NCBI RefSeq assembly: GCF_900198835.1
Contig: NZ_LT900021.1
Location: forward strand, 310,001 to 374,000
Length of the DNA: 64,000 bases
Direction: 5' to 3'
Origin: Thermococcus henrietii
GTDB taxonomy: Archaea > Methanobacteriota_B > Thermococci > Thermococcales > Thermococcaceae
Of this stretch, positions 43,439 to 52,592 are shown piece after piece (the first letter of the stretch is position 1; every line of letters starts with the position of its first letter). The notes beneath the pieces were generated by a model, which ran no database searches, was not told where the DNA came from, and saw only the letters and a list, made by a program, of their open reading frames with translations. A program made the position numbers and the translations under genes.

Positions 43439-44029
43439 ATGGAGGATGTTGAGGAGCTGAAGAGCGTCCTCGAGAGGGTCGAGGGCAAGCTGATAGCGAG
43501 CAGAAAAATCTACGGGGCGTTAACCTTCTCCGCATGGTTGACGGCAATGATGGGCTACTACGTCCTCTCTGGGCTGTTCGGTAACGGCTACGTGGAATCA
43601 CTGGTTTACTGGGCCATCGGAGCAGTCATCGTGAGCTACGCAACCAAAAAGGTCTGGGACAGGTACATTGCAGTACTCGTTTCAGAGACGGGGAAGGAAA
43701 GCGGAATTGGACTTGAGATTCTGGCTTCGTGGGCCATAGGAAGTCTAATCGGCTGGGGAATAATCCCACGCCTTGGGCTCACCACGACCCCCGAGGAAAC
43801 CGTTGCGGTTGCAATACTCAGCTTTCTGGGGATTTCCCTAGCTGGACAGGCGCTTGTAACTGGAGACAGGGAGGAGATACCTTCTTTTCTCGCGCCACTC
43901 CTTGGAATACCGCTCGTTCCGGTAGCTGGAAATCAAGCGACCCTCTGGGCGGGATTTGTTGCCGCCTTCGGGTTCAGCCTCACGATAGCCCTCTACCTCC
44001 TCTCGGCGTTCAAGGCAATAGAACGGTGA
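43439..44029 (+). CDS. Membrane protein of the paralogous module (copy 2)
   Basis: 196 residues, the same plan as 41907-42488: charged helix 'EDVEELKSVLERVEGKLIAS', then about six membrane spans. It has its own promoter, TATAAATA at 43400-43407, so the second copy is transcribed separately from the first. Followed 4 bases later by the second winged-helix gene. Confidence 0.7.
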   Translation: MEDVEELKSVLERVEGKLIASRKIYGALTFSAWLTAMMGYYVLSGLFGNGYVESLVYWAIGAVIVSYATKKVWDRYIAVLVSETGKESGIGLEILASWAIGSLIGWGIIPRLGLTTTPEETVAVAILSFLGISLAGQALVTGDREEIPSFLAPLLGIPLVPVAGNQATLWAGFVAAFGFSLTIALYLLSAFKAIER

Positions 44030-44033
44030 TAGA

Positions 44034-44330
44034 ATGGAGTCGCTGAGGGAACTCACGAAGAACCACGTGCTCGGGAATCCGGTGAGGCTAGGAATCATGC
44101 TGTACCTCCTGCCGAGGGAGAAAGCCCTGTTCAAGGAGCTTCTCGAGGTCCTTGAGATAACTCCCGGAAACCTCGACTCCCACCTGAGAGCGCTTGAGAA
44201 GGCAGGCTACGTAAGGCTCTACAAGGTCTTCGCCGACAGGCCGAGAACGGCGGTGAGGATAACGGAGAGGGGAGCGGTAGAAACGGGAAGGTACTTGAGG
44301 ACCCTGAAGGAAGTTCTCAATTCCCTCTAA
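44034..44330 (+). CDS. Winged-helix transcription regulator (copy 2)
   Basis: 98 residues, identical in length to the copy at 42490 and alignable throughout: 'LGNPVRLGIMLYLLPREKA', 'LEITPGNLDSHLRALEKAGYV', 'FADRPRTAVRITERG'. GGTGATAG precedes the ATG. The 3' end overlaps the convergent DUF460 gene by 14 bases. Since recognition helices differ (TAGNLEFH against TPGNLDSH), target sites probably differ too. Confidence 0.83.
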   Translation: MESLRELTKNHVLGNPVRLGIMLYLLPREKALFKELLEVLEITPGNLDSHLRALEKAGYVRLYKVFADRPRTAVRITERGAVETGRYLRTLKEVLNSL

Positions 44331-46308
44331 GCTCTTCCTCGGCCTTTCTCTTCAGCTCCTTTATGCGCTCAATCCGGTACTCCTCGACCAGCTTGAGGAA
44401 CTTCTCCGCCTCCCTCTCCTCGTCCTCCTTCCCCCAGCGCTTCAAAAGCTCCTCGATGGCCCGCTCCAGCGTCTCCCGCTCAACGACCGCGAACTCGTCA
44501 ACGCGCTTTACGTCGAGCTCTTCACTCGTGAAGAAGGGCACGTGGGCCTCGCGGAGAACCTCCCTCACCGGCCCGGGAAGGGGCTTCTCGGTTATCAAGG
44601 CTTTAATCCCCTTCTCAACAAGCTCCTCCGCTATGGCCTTTCCGGCTCCGGCTGGATTGATTACGAAGAGAACGTCGCCCTTCCTAAGTCCGACCTCATG
44701 CTCAATCCTCTCAAGCTCCCGCCAGCTGAGGACCCTTAGCACTTTCAGCGGAACCGCGCTACCGCGGATTTCGACCACGTTCATCCTCTTGACCTTGACC
44801 AAGTCCCTGCTCAGGCGCTCTATAACTGCCTTCGCCTCCTTCAGCTGTTTCTCAAGGACCTCTATGCGCTTCACCTTCGCCTCAAGCTCCCTCTCGCGGA
44901 GGACTTTCCGCCTTACCTCCTCGTCGTAGTCCGCTATTCTGCGCTCAAGCCTCTCGATGGTTCTCCTCTGCTCGCGGATTATACCCCTGAGCTCCTCGTT
45001 CTCCCTCTCAAGGAGCGCTATCCTCCCCTCAAGCTCGCGGATTTTCCTCACGTAGGGCCTGACGTCAACGCTCGTCCCTTCCTCTCCCTCCGGTTCCTCC
45101 CTCGGCCTCTCGCGCCTCGCAACCTTCTGCATGGCCTCGCCAAGGTTGTAGCCCTGGATTACAAGGGCCTTCACCTCGTCGGCCCTCTTGCTCAATCCCG
45201 CCTCGCGGAGCTTCGCTTCGACGTGCTCGAGCTTGGGCTTGAGCCTGAGGTATGCCTTGTAGGCGGCCGTCAAGGCGTCGCGCTGGTGGTCGTCGTCGAC
45301 CTTGATGCCGAGGTTTCTCAACAGCCCGTTCTTCTCCTCGACGCGGAGGCTCTCCCGCGGGACGAAGAGCTGGGCCTTGAAGGAGCGGGCTATCTTCTCG
45401 ACGAAGCCCGGGGCCGGGGAAACGTCCGTTGCCACGACAACCGGGTGTCCTATCTCGCTTATGAACCTGAAGACCTCGCCGACCGGCATGTTCCTCTCGC
45501 TGTAGAGCGCCACCACGTTGCCGTTGAGGTCTATGACGGCTATTCCCACCGTTATGCCCGGGTCAATGCCAACTATGACGCTCCGCCTCTCCCTTACGGC
45601 CTCCTCACCTTTGAGGGGAGCAAAGCCGAGTTCTGCCCTCTCGACCGGGTAAATCCTGACCTCGACGTCGCCACCCCGCATGGGTCTCACGATTCCAGCT
45701 AACTCCTCCCTGCTCGCGTAGATTCTGAACTCACCCCTCGCCAGGCCGTAGTCCTTCTCCTCGGTCTCGAGGTCGAAGGGAATGTCAGCCCGCCTCAGCC
45801 TGTCCTCGATTTCCCTCACCTTGTCGCGGACGAGGTTGTGAACGCGCTTCCGATAGCGGTCCTGGCTCCAGCCACCTTTCCCGTGGCTCCTGCCCCTTAC
45901 AACTTTGACTATGACCTCGTCCTCAAAGGCCAGAACCTCATAGCCGACTCCCTTACTCGCGAGCAATGCGGAGAGCTTGGCCTCTTCGTAGGGGTCGAAC
46001 CTGTCGGTCGTTCTTATCCCGTGCTCCCTCGCGAGGCTCTGGAGGGAGCGTTGTTCGCCGGGCCTTCCCGTTACCTGGACGAGCTTCGTGCCCGGCGGAA
46101 GGGCGCGGAGGAACTTCCTAAGGTCCTCTCCCAACTCGGTAACGCTGTCTACCGCCACTATATCTGGCCTCTTCGCTCTGATGAATCGGATTAGCCTGTA
46201 GAGTGTGAACTCACCCTTTCGCTCGAGCTTTCCGTTGTACCAGCTCACGACCGCGAAGCGCTTCGGGTTCTCGCCGACGACGTCAAGGCCGATGATGAGA
46301 ATGAGCAC
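44317..46308 (-). CDS. DUF460 family protein (RNase H-like fold)
   Basis: About 663 residues. N-terminal and central RNase H-like halves: 'LIIGLDVVGENPKRFAVVSW', 'DIVAVDSVTELGE' and, centrally, 'SVIVGIDPGITVGIAVIDLNG' with 'DDDHQRDALTAAYKAYLRL', the pattern of RuvC/YqgF-type folds. A long charged coiled coil follows (about 415-500) and a C-terminal small domain. Conserved in archaea; a role in nucleic acid processing is guessed from the fold. The ORF runs to 46377, but GTG at 46308, with GGTGGAGG before it and CATTAAAAAG near 46340, is the better start. Confidence 0.8.
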   Translation of the reverse strand: MLILIIGLDVVGENPKRFAVVSWYNGKLERKGEFTLYRLIRFIRAKRPDIVAVDSVTELGEDLRKFLRALPPGTKLVQVTGRPGEQRSLQSLAREHGIRTTDRFDPYEEAKLSALLASKGVGYEVLAFEDEVIVKVVRGRSHGKGGWSQDRYRKRVHNLVRDKVREIEDRLRRADIPFDLETEEKDYGLARGEFRIYASREELAGIVRPMRGGDVEVRIYPVERAELGFAPLKGEEAVRERRSVIVGIDPGITVGIAVIDLNGNVVALYSERNMPVGEVFRFISEIGHPVVVATDVSPAPGFVEKIARSFKAQLFVPRESLRVEEKNGLLRNLGIKVDDDHQRDALTAAYKAYLRLKPKLEHVEAKLREAGLSKRADEVKALVIQGYNLGEAMQKVARRERPREEPEGEEGTSVDVRPYVRKIRELEGRIALLERENEELRGIIREQRRTIERLERRIADYDEEVRRKVLRERELEAKVKRIEVLEKQLKEAKAVIERLSRDLVKVKRMNVVEIRGSAVPLKVLRVLSWRELERIEHEVGLRKGDVLFVINPAGAGKAIAEELVEKGIKALITEKPLPGPVREVLREAHVPFFTSEELDVKRVDEFAVVERETLERAIEELLKRWGKEDEEREAEKFLKLVEEYRIERIKELKRKAEEELRGN

Positions 46309-46429
46309 CACCCTCCACCGGGAGTGACGCGGGGGGCTTTTTAATGGTTTGGTCAACAAGTTTTGAACCATAACCAAAACGATTATTTAACCCTTAGGTT
46401 ATATTCAACCCCGGGGTGATAGGGTGAAG

Positions 46430-46759
46430 ATGCGCCTCGTCTTTGACAAAAAGTACGACATCGTGAGCGGGGAGTACATCGTCAGGGTCAGGGAACTTGA
46501 CCTAGACGAGGAGCTGAAGGCCATAGTCGACGGCTTTGACCCCAAGGTCAGGATTAGGGGCGAGGAGCTCGGCCTCAACGAGCTGACCGAGAAGGTCTTC
46601 AAGGCAGGCACGAGAGAGGACGCGGAGAAGATAATGAGCGAAATAAGGGGAGCCCTCGTCGAGACCTTCAGCTCACTAATCGCCCGCTTCAAGGAGGCCC
46701 AGAGCTTCAACGGTTCCGTCGTCTACGAGATTGACTTCAACGAGCTGTTCAAGGAGTAA
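46430..46759 (+). CDS. Small conserved-looking protein of unknown function
   Basis: 109 residues, acidic, beta strands at both ends ('RLVFDKKYDIVSGEYIVRV' and 'FNGSVVYEIDFNELFKE') with a helical middle. Not recognised. GTG at 46424 is an alternative start; GGGGTGAT at 46413-46420 could serve either. TATA-like GATTATTTAA at 46381. Overlaps the convergent pcp gene by 11 bases. Confidence 0.65.
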   Translation: MRLVFDKKYDIVSGEYIVRVRELDLDEELKAIVDGFDPKVRIRGEELGLNELTEKVFKAGTREDAEKIMSEIRGALVETFSSLIARFKEAQSFNGSVVYEIDFNELFKE

Positions 46760-47351
46760 CGAGCATCTCCAGCGCTTTCCTTATCGCCTCGTTTATCGTT
46801 TCCTGCGCCATCGACGGCCTCGACTTCTCAAGGGCCTGGGCGTGGCTGAAAGGCACGTGGATGAAGCCCGCTTTCGTTTCCATTCCAGAGACGGCTATCG
46901 TGTGCAGGGCCGTGAACATCGCGGTGTTGCAGACGTAGGTTCCGGCAGTGTTGGAAACGCCGGCCGGGATTCCGGCCTTCCTCAGGGCCTTTACAATGGC
47001 TTTTATTGGTATCGTGGCGAAGTATGCATCTGGAGCGCCCTCGAATACCGGCTCGTCCTCCGGCTTAAAGCCGTCGTTGTCCGGCATCGTGGAGTCCATC
47101 ACGTTTATCGCGACCCTCTCGACGGTCACGTTCGGCCTTCCGCCCGCCTGACCTGTCAAGAGGACGATATCGGGCCTCTCCTTAGTGATTAGCCTCGGCA
47201 GAATCTCTCTAACCCTCTTGAACGAAACCGGTAGCTGGGCCTTAAGGAGAGTTGCTCCGTTGAGTTCCTCGGGAAGTGCCTTAACGGCCTCCCACGATGG
47301 GTTTATCTCCTCACCGCCGAAGGGCTCGAAGCCGGTAACCAGAACCTTCAT
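46749..47351 (-). CDS. pcp: Pyrrolidone-carboxylate peptidase
   Basis: 200 residues, the usual length. Removes N-terminal pyroglutamate from peptides. Catalytic triad visible: Glu79 in 'NVTVERVAIN', Cys141 in 'NTAGTYVCNTAMF' and His165 in 'AGFIHVPFSH'. N-terminal 'VLVTGFEPFGGEEINPSWEA' is the family signature. GGTGATCC before the ATG. The same AT-rich stretch (GGTTTAAAAGC near 47380) serves the divergent flavoprotein gene. Confidence 0.95.
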   Translation of the reverse strand: MKVLVTGFEPFGGEEINPSWEAVKALPEELNGATLLKAQLPVSFKRVREILPRLITKERPDIVLLTGQAGGRPNVTVERVAINVMDSTMPDNDGFKPEDEPVFEGAPDAYFATIPIKAIVKALRKAGIPAGVSNTAGTYVCNTAMFTALHTIAVSGMETKAGFIHVPFSHAQALEKSRPSMAQETINEAIRKALEMLVTP

Positions 47352-47411
47352 AGGATCACCGGAAAGGGTAGGTTTTTAGGGTTTAAAAGCTACTCCGGGC
47401 GAGGGGTGAGG

Positions 47412-48524
47412 ATGAGGTACGACGTCCTAATCATTGGTGGTGGTCCTGTTGGCAATTATCTCGCTAACCTTCTCGCGAGGGATTACAGCGTCGCCGTCGT
47501 CGAGAGGAAGAACTCCTTCGGGGGAAAGGCCTGCACCGGCATAATCGGAGCCGAGAACTACGAGAGGCTCGGACTGCCGAAAAAAGCCGTCCTGAACGAG
47601 CTCTACGGGGCAACTTTCTACTCGCGAATCCAGAGCTTTTCGATTGGGAGGAAGAGCCCTCAGGCTTACCTCGTGGACAGGAAGACGCTTGAGCGGGAGC
47701 TCGCGAAGAGGGCGATGAAGAGGGGCGCCGATTACCTGATGAGCACGACCTTTAAGGGTTTCAAGAACGGGAAAGCTATTCTTCAGCACCTCGGGGAGAC
47801 GCTTGAGGTAAAGGCGGACTTCTATGTCGGGGCCGACGGCGTGAACAGCACTGTGGCGAAGGCGATGGGAGCGAAGACGAAGGCAGAGTTCCTCAGTGGT
47901 TACGAGGTTGAGGTTCTTGGCGAGTTCGAGAGGAAGAGCGTTGAGGTCTGGGTTAACAAGGAGATAACGCCCGACTTCTTCGCGTGGGTGGCGCCGATAG
48001 ACGGCGAAACTGCCAGAGTTGGAACCTTCGGGAGCATAGAGGCCCTGAACAGGTTTCTACGGCTCAGAAGGTTAGAACCCACGAGGATTCTCGAGTTCAA
48101 GGCCGGAACCGTCGGCTTCGGCTGGAGGAAGCCCTGGGTATGGGGCAACGTGGCACTCGTTGGTGATTCCGCCATTCAGATAAAACCGACGACCGCCGGG
48201 GGGATAGTCTACGGAATGCTCTGCGCCGAGGGCCTGAGGAATGCCTTACTCGAGGGCAGGCCCGAGAACTACTGGAACTACTGCTCGTGGGTGAGGAGGC
48301 AGATAAGCTTTGGCCTCAGGTTCAGAAAGCTCTTCCTCGGCCTCGACCAGGAGGCGATAGAGAGAATCTTCGAGGTCCTGGGGAGTGAAGAGGCGAGGGA
48401 GGTAATTGAGACGCAGGCGGACTTCGACGACCACCTGAGGACGGCCAAGGCGATACTCAAGAGGCCCAAGCTCCTCGCAAAGCTCATAAAGGTCAGCCCG
48501 AGCCTGATTAGGGCGTTGCTGTGA
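47412..48524 (+). CDS. Geranylgeranyl reductase-family FAD protein
   Basis: 370 residues. 'YDVLIIGGGPVGNYLANLLA' is the FAD Rossmann motif, 'FGGKACTGIIGAENY' the following loop with the Cys common in archaeal GGR proteins, and 'NVALVGDSAIQIKPTTAGGIVYGM' (quoted in part) the GD motif. The family saturates geranylgeranyl chains of archaeal lipids; several paralogues per genome exist, so the exact substrate is open. ATG at 47412 follows GAGGGGTGAG; the GTG at 47406 is also possible. The ASCH gene follows 9 nt later. Confidence 0.83.
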   Translation: MRYDVLIIGGGPVGNYLANLLARDYSVAVVERKNSFGGKACTGIIGAENYERLGLPKKAVLNELYGATFYSRIQSFSIGRKSPQAYLVDRKTLERELAKRAMKRGADYLMSTTFKGFKNGKAILQHLGETLEVKADFYVGADGVNSTVAKAMGAKTKAEFLSGYEVEVLGEFERKSVEVWVNKEITPDFFAWVAPIDGETARVGTFGSIEALNRFLRLRRLEPTRILEFKAGTVGFGWRKPWVWGNVALVGDSAIQIKPTTAGGIVYGMLCAEGLRNALLEGRPENYWNYCSWVRRQISFGLRFRKLFLGLDQEAIERIFEVLGSEEAREVIETQADFDDHLRTAKAILKRPKLLAKLIKVSPSLIRALL

Positions 48525-48533
48525 GGTGAGAGT

Positions 48534-48881
48534 ATGAGGTGGAAGATGGGCCTTCAGGAGGAGTACTTAAAGGCGATAGCCGAGGGGAAGAAGCGGATTG
48601 AAGGCAGATTGTACGACGAGAAGAGGCAGGCCATAAAGCCGGGCGACGAGATAGTCTTCGAGAACAAGCTCGTCTGCGTCGTAAAGGACCTGAGGGTTTA
48701 TTCCTCCTTCAGAGAGATGCTGGAGAAGGAGGGCCTTGAGAACGTCCTGCCAGGAGTGAAGAGCATTGAAGAGGGCGTCAAGGTCTACAGGCGCTTTTAT
48801 TCCGAGGAGAAGGAGAGGAAGTACGGCGTGGTCGCGATAGAGGTCGAGCCTGTTGCGTGGATTGGAGAACCGTTAGAATGA
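48534..48881 (+). CDS. ASCH/PUA-like domain protein
   Basis: 115 residues. 'YLKAIAEGKKRIEGRLYDEKRQ' (quoted in part), 'IKPGDEIVFENKLVC' and 'SFREMLEKEGLENVLPG' are the ASCH fold marks (GxKxxE/R near the start, GD before a strand). Such domains bind RNA or nucleotides. Probably co-transcribed with the flavoprotein, though a functional link is not evident. The stop overlaps a small opposite-strand frame by 9 bases. Confidence 0.78.
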   Translation: MRWKMGLQEEYLKAIAEGKKRIEGRLYDEKRQAIKPGDEIVFENKLVCVVKDLRVYSSFREMLEKEGLENVLPGVKSIEEGVKVYRRFYSEEKERKYGVVAIEVEPVAWIGEPLE

Positions 48882-49007
48882 GGTAATATCCTGCCCCCAT
48901 TTCTCGAACTCTTTCTCAATGGCCCTGAGGTTTTCAATTGTCATCTGATATTCCTCCTCGTTCAGGATTCCACGGATTTTCTCAAGCACCCAAGCGTTTC
49001 CTTCCAT
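48873..49007 (-). CDS. Small hypothetical protein, 44 residues
   Basis: A short frame starting at ATG 49007 with GGTG 5-8 nt before it and a TTTATT box near 49040. The product is a charged helical peptide ('VLEKIRGILNEEEYQMTIEN'). It is divergent from a DUF433 antitoxin gene that lacks a following toxin, so it might be its partner or a remnant. The frame could be extended to 49145 only across the other promoter, which is unlikely. Weakly supported. Confidence 0.4.
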   Translation of the reverse strand: MEGNAWVLEKIRGILNEEEYQMTIENLRAIEKEFEKWGQDITSF

Positions 49008-49083
49008 AGACAACACCCTGCAGTTTGAGACTACATGAATAAACCGCAAAAAGCGTTTTAAGGTTACTGCCCAAGATACAAAC

Positions 49084-49269
49084 ATGATGATTGACGACAG
49101 AATTGAGATAAACCCCAAGAAAATGGGCGGTAAGCCCGTCATCAAGGGGACGAGGATTCCCGTTTACTTCATACTCGAACTCCTCGCAAACGGCTGGAGC
49201 TTTGAGGACATACTTGAGAGCTATCCACAGCTGACGAAGGAAGACCTAAACGCTCTTCTCGAAGGTTAA
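49084..49269 (+). CDS. DUF433 family protein (VapB-like antitoxin)
   Basis: 61 residues. 'IEINPKKMGGKPVIKGTRIPVYFILELLANG' (read in parts) and 'SFEDILESYPQLTKEDL' are the DUF433 signature, a small winged-helix-like domain usually encoded with a DUF5615 PIN-like toxin. No such toxin follows. GTTTTAAGG at 49055-49062 is about 25 nt before the ATG, so leaderless. Confidence 0.85.
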   Translation: MMIDDRIEINPKKMGGKPVIKGTRIPVYFILELLANGWSFEDILESYPQLTKEDLNALLEG

Positions 49270-49369
49270 AGGAGTAAATAACACAATAAAGTTTTCTGGA
49301 AAAAGTAAACAGAAAAGTTTAAATAAAAGTAAGACACAACTTGTTATAAAGCACTGGAGGTGACGCAAA

Positions 49370-49552
49370 ATGAAGATACATCCAAAAATACTCTCAGATG
49401 CTGTTACAGGAAATGTAAAGTCCCTAGAACCATATCGGGTTCCAAAAATGAGTTACCACAACATGGATGAACTAAAAAAAGATGCTGAAAAAACGACAGA
49501 AGAACCGATGAAAAATCACAGATACCTCTCCTTCACCCACCTGATGAAGTAG
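49370..49552 (+). CDS. Small AT-rich gene running into the carboxypeptidase gene
   Basis: 60 residues. Well-formed signals: GTTTAAATAAAAG box (about 49317-49328) and GGAGGTGACG just before the ATG. Residues 1-48 are encoded by AT-rich DNA; the last 12 are read from the opposite strand of the carboxypeptidase 3' end. The original gene may therefore have been longer and cut by the junction at about 49515. No family recognised; mostly charged helices. Confidence 0.5.
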   Translation: MKIHPKILSDAVTGNVKSLEPYRVPKMSYHNMDELKKDAEKTTEEPMKNHRYLSFTHLMK

Positions 49553-51015
49553 TCCGGGTTCAGCTCCTCGCCGATGGCCTTTCTGAGGAGCTCCTTCGGC
49601 GGGTAGATGCTTCCCCAGCGGTGTATCTTCTCCCTCAGCCAGGCCTTGATGGGCTCGAACTCCGCTTTAGCTACCTTGTCCTCGAAGTCCGGGATGTCCT
49701 TCTTCATGTGGTAGTAGAGCTGGCTCGCGAGGAGCGTTCCGATGCTGTAGGTCGGGAAGTAGCCTATCGTTCCGTGCGCCCAGTGGATGTCCTGGAGGAT
49801 TCCCTCCGCGTAGGTCTTAGGCCTTATGCCGAGGAGCTTCTCCATCTCCTCGTTCCAGAGCTCCGGTAAATCCCTGGCCTTAACGCCCTCGTTGAGCATC
49901 ATCCTCTCGAGCTTGAAGCGTAGGAGTATGTGGAAGTTGTAGGTGACGACGTCGGCTTCAGTCCTGATGAAGTCCGGGCGAACGATGTTGAAGTAGAGAT
50001 AAACGTCCTCCGGCGTGTACTTGGACATGAAGGGCAGGTTCTCCTTCAGGACGGGGTAGATTAGCCCCGCGAACTCCCTTGAGCGTCCGATGATGTTCTC
50101 CCAGAACCTGCTCTGGCTCTCGTGGATTCCAAGGGAGACGCCACCGGCTATGGGGCTGAACATGAAGCGCTCGTCCTGCTGGAGCTCGTAGAGGGCATGT
50201 CCGAACTCGTGGACGGTGCTGAGAACGGTTCTCCTGAAGTCGTAGCCCTCGTATCTGGTGGTTATTCTCACGTCCCTGATTCCGAACTCGGTCGTGAACG
50301 GGTGGGCGGAGACGTCCAAGCGGGAGCGGACGCCGAGCGGGAAGCCGAACTTCTCGAGAATCCAAAGGTTCACCCTCTCCATCTGCTCCCTCTCATACTT
50401 CTCCTTCTCGAGCGGGTGCTCCCTCGGGACCTTGCCTTCCTCCATTATCTTCTCAAGGAGGGGCTTAAGCTCCTTCTCGAGCTTGTCGAACATCCTCGTA
50501 ACGTCCTTTGTCGTGGTGCCCTCCTCGAACATGTCCAGCAGAGCGTCATAGGGCTCGTCCTCGTAGCCAAGATAGTCAGCGGCACGCTTGGCGAGGTCTA
50601 TTATCCTGTCGAGCCAGGGCTCGAACTTGGAGTAGTCGTTACTTCTCTTCGCCTCTTCCCAGGCCTTCGTTGCCTGGCTCGTGACTTCGCTCATCTCCCT
50701 GAGGAACTCCGGCGGGAAGGCCTTGCTTATCCTTATCGAGCGGTCGAGAACCCGAACGACACCGCGTTCGTACTCGTTAAGGTCCTCCAAACCTTTCGCC
50801 TTCTCAACGAGCTCGACAAAGTCCGGCTTGAGGAGGAACTCCTGGCTGAGAACCGAAAGCTCGCCCTGGGCTACGCTCCTCTCAAGGATTCCCTCCCTGG
50901 GCATGTTGACCTCCATGTCCCAGCCAAGGACGCTCTGGGCGTGACCTATCGCCCATATCCTCCTGTACTTGGCCAGAATCTCCTTAATCGTCTCGTTCTG
51001 GAAGACGCTCTCCAT
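49516..51015 (-). CDS. Thermostable carboxypeptidase 1 (metallocarboxypeptidase M32)
   Basis: 499 residues, aligning end to end with the Pyrococcus furiosus enzyme. Zn-binding 'STVHEFGHALYELQ' (His269, Glu270, His273) and 'GIHESQSRFWENIIGRS' (third ligand Glu near 299). Cytoplasmic; removes C-terminal residues with broad specificity. ATG at 51015 is chosen over 51021 and 51024 because the family starts with ME.VFQNETI and GGTGAT is placed for it. GGTTAAAAAG box near 51048. Confidence 0.95.
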   Translation of the reverse strand: MESVFQNETIKEILAKYRRIWAIGHAQSVLGWDMEVNMPREGILERSVAQGELSVLSQEFLLKPDFVELVEKAKGLEDLNEYERGVVRVLDRSIRISKAFPPEFLREMSEVTSQATKAWEEAKRSNDYSKFEPWLDRIIDLAKRAADYLGYEDEPYDALLDMFEEGTTTKDVTRMFDKLEKELKPLLEKIMEEGKVPREHPLEKEKYEREQMERVNLWILEKFGFPLGVRSRLDVSAHPFTTEFGIRDVRITTRYEGYDFRRTVLSTVHEFGHALYELQQDERFMFSPIAGGVSLGIHESQSRFWENIIGRSREFAGLIYPVLKENLPFMSKYTPEDVYLYFNIVRPDFIRTEADVVTYNFHILLRFKLERMMLNEGVKARDLPELWNEEMEKLLGIRPKTYAEGILQDIHWAHGTIGYFPTYSIGTLLASQLYYHMKKDIPDFEDKVAKAEFEPIKAWLREKIHRWGSIYPPKELLRKAIGEELNPDYFIRWVKERYL

Positions 51016-51092
51016 AAACATCACCGGAGAATTTTGGAAGCCGAACTTTTTAACCTTTTTCGATGGACATCTAAACGAAGGTTGGAAGGGAC

Positions 51093-52585
51093 TTACTCAC
51101 CCCATTTCTGCAGTCGTTTGAGGACAGTCGCGGTAACGGCGAGGATGATGACGAGGCCCGGCCCGCAGATGGTTTTTGTCGTCGTTTCTCCCGAAGCTGT
51201 GCTCGTCGCAGTAGTAAAGTTCAAGCAAATCCTCAGCGGAACCGGCTGGGGAGTCACCTTAGCAGGTTTGAACAGGGGGTAGAACTTTCCGTTCACTCCT
51301 ACGGCAAAGGGAACGTAGGGGAGAACCTTTGAAATTCTCCCGTTTTGAATCTCCAAAGTGCAGTTACAGCCCCAGGAGTAACCCAGGAATCCAGTCGGAT
51401 AGCGCACCATAATGTTTCCTATCTTCACGGAAGTCCAGATTAATGGATACGTTCGGCACTTCAACGGGACTTACGTTCGGCTTATTAAGAGACGCGGGGT
51501 TAAAGGTCGCGTTCTCAACGCTACCGTTCCAGAGGTGGAGCTTAAACCTCCAGAAGCCATCTTCGAACTTCACCACTGGCTCTTCGGGATAGTCACCGAG
51601 GAAGTAAGGGCCGTCCTTAGAGACGTAGAAGAGGTAGTAAGAAACCAAGTTCGGGACGAGGGTGTTGTTAAGGGGCTTCCACGGGCGCGTTTTCGGACTG
51701 AGAACTTCGTAGTTAACAACGAGGATAACACCCCGCCGTCCCCGGTAAACACCGTCCACACGAAGCGCCGTGATGGGAAATTCAACGTTGGCGCTTCTGC
51801 AGACCGTCACGTTTGCAATTTCAACGTTCTTTGGGAACCAGAAGCTCTCTGCGGGACCTGTAAAGTTGTTCCTTGTGATATTCATGTTCAGGTACACCAG
51901 GGTTACGTTCCAGACCTGCTTTCCCTTTTTCAGAATGAAGTAAATCGGGAAGAGGCTCGAATTGACGACCTCAGTCGGGCCTGGGGACCACCTAAGTACA
52001 GTCTTACTCATAGTTACCCAGAGATCACTGACGTTGGCGTAATCCCAGTTTTCAAAGCTCTTTGATTGAAGCACTATCCTCCAGCCGTCTATCTCGTCCT
52101 TGATTTCCCCCGTGGAAAGTTGGAACCAGCTGATGTTTGCCGGCTCGATGCAGAATTTGCTCGGGTTGAAGCGGTAAACACCCGAAACCTCTGCCATTGG
52201 CGGATAAAACGTGATGTTGAGGTACCAGCTTCCGTTTATGAAGCGTGCACCGTGAAGGTGAAGGTCCAGAAGTGATGTGTAGTTTGGGTAGAGTGTTGTG
52301 AAAGCAGGCGTGAAGTTGAGGAGGTAAAAGTTTGGAGCCGTTGAAATAAAGGAGGTAGCTGCTGCCACCAAGGACTTCTCCCGTCGTGGCATTGTCGCAA
52401 TCTATTCCCGAGAGGGATGGGCAGTATGGCACGTACGTTAAAATCTCAAGGGGAATAAGCGCGTCGCTTCCGTTGGACATTACGGCGTACTTAACCTCGA
52501 AGACTTCTCCCTGGGCGGAGACTAGTGGAAAGAACAGGATAAGTGAAAGCATGGGAAGAAAAAGATATCTCACCAGTTTGGACAT
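51093..52585 (-). pseudogene. CGP-CTERM surface protein, broken by two frameshifts
   Basis: Three frames in series give one protein of about 490 residues. Frame 1 from ATG 52585 has a signal peptide ('LPMLSLILFFPLVSAQG') up to about 52330-52350; frame 2 ('NFYLLNFTPAFTTLYPNYTS' onward) runs to about 51430; frame 3 ('GNIMVRYPTGFLGYSWGC' onward) ends in 'TICGPGLVIILAVTATVL', the CGP-CTERM anchor. All three parts keep N-x-S/T sites and normal composition, so the breaks are recent or are sequencing errors. It follows the intact gene at 52593 by 7 bases. Function unknown. Confidence 0.8.
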
Positions 52586-52592
52586 TTTTCTC

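Noticed and set aside
50122-51282. A 386-codon plus-strand frame opposite the carboxypeptidase
   Set aside because: The minus strand encodes a clear M32 enzyme; the frame is a by-product of codon bias.
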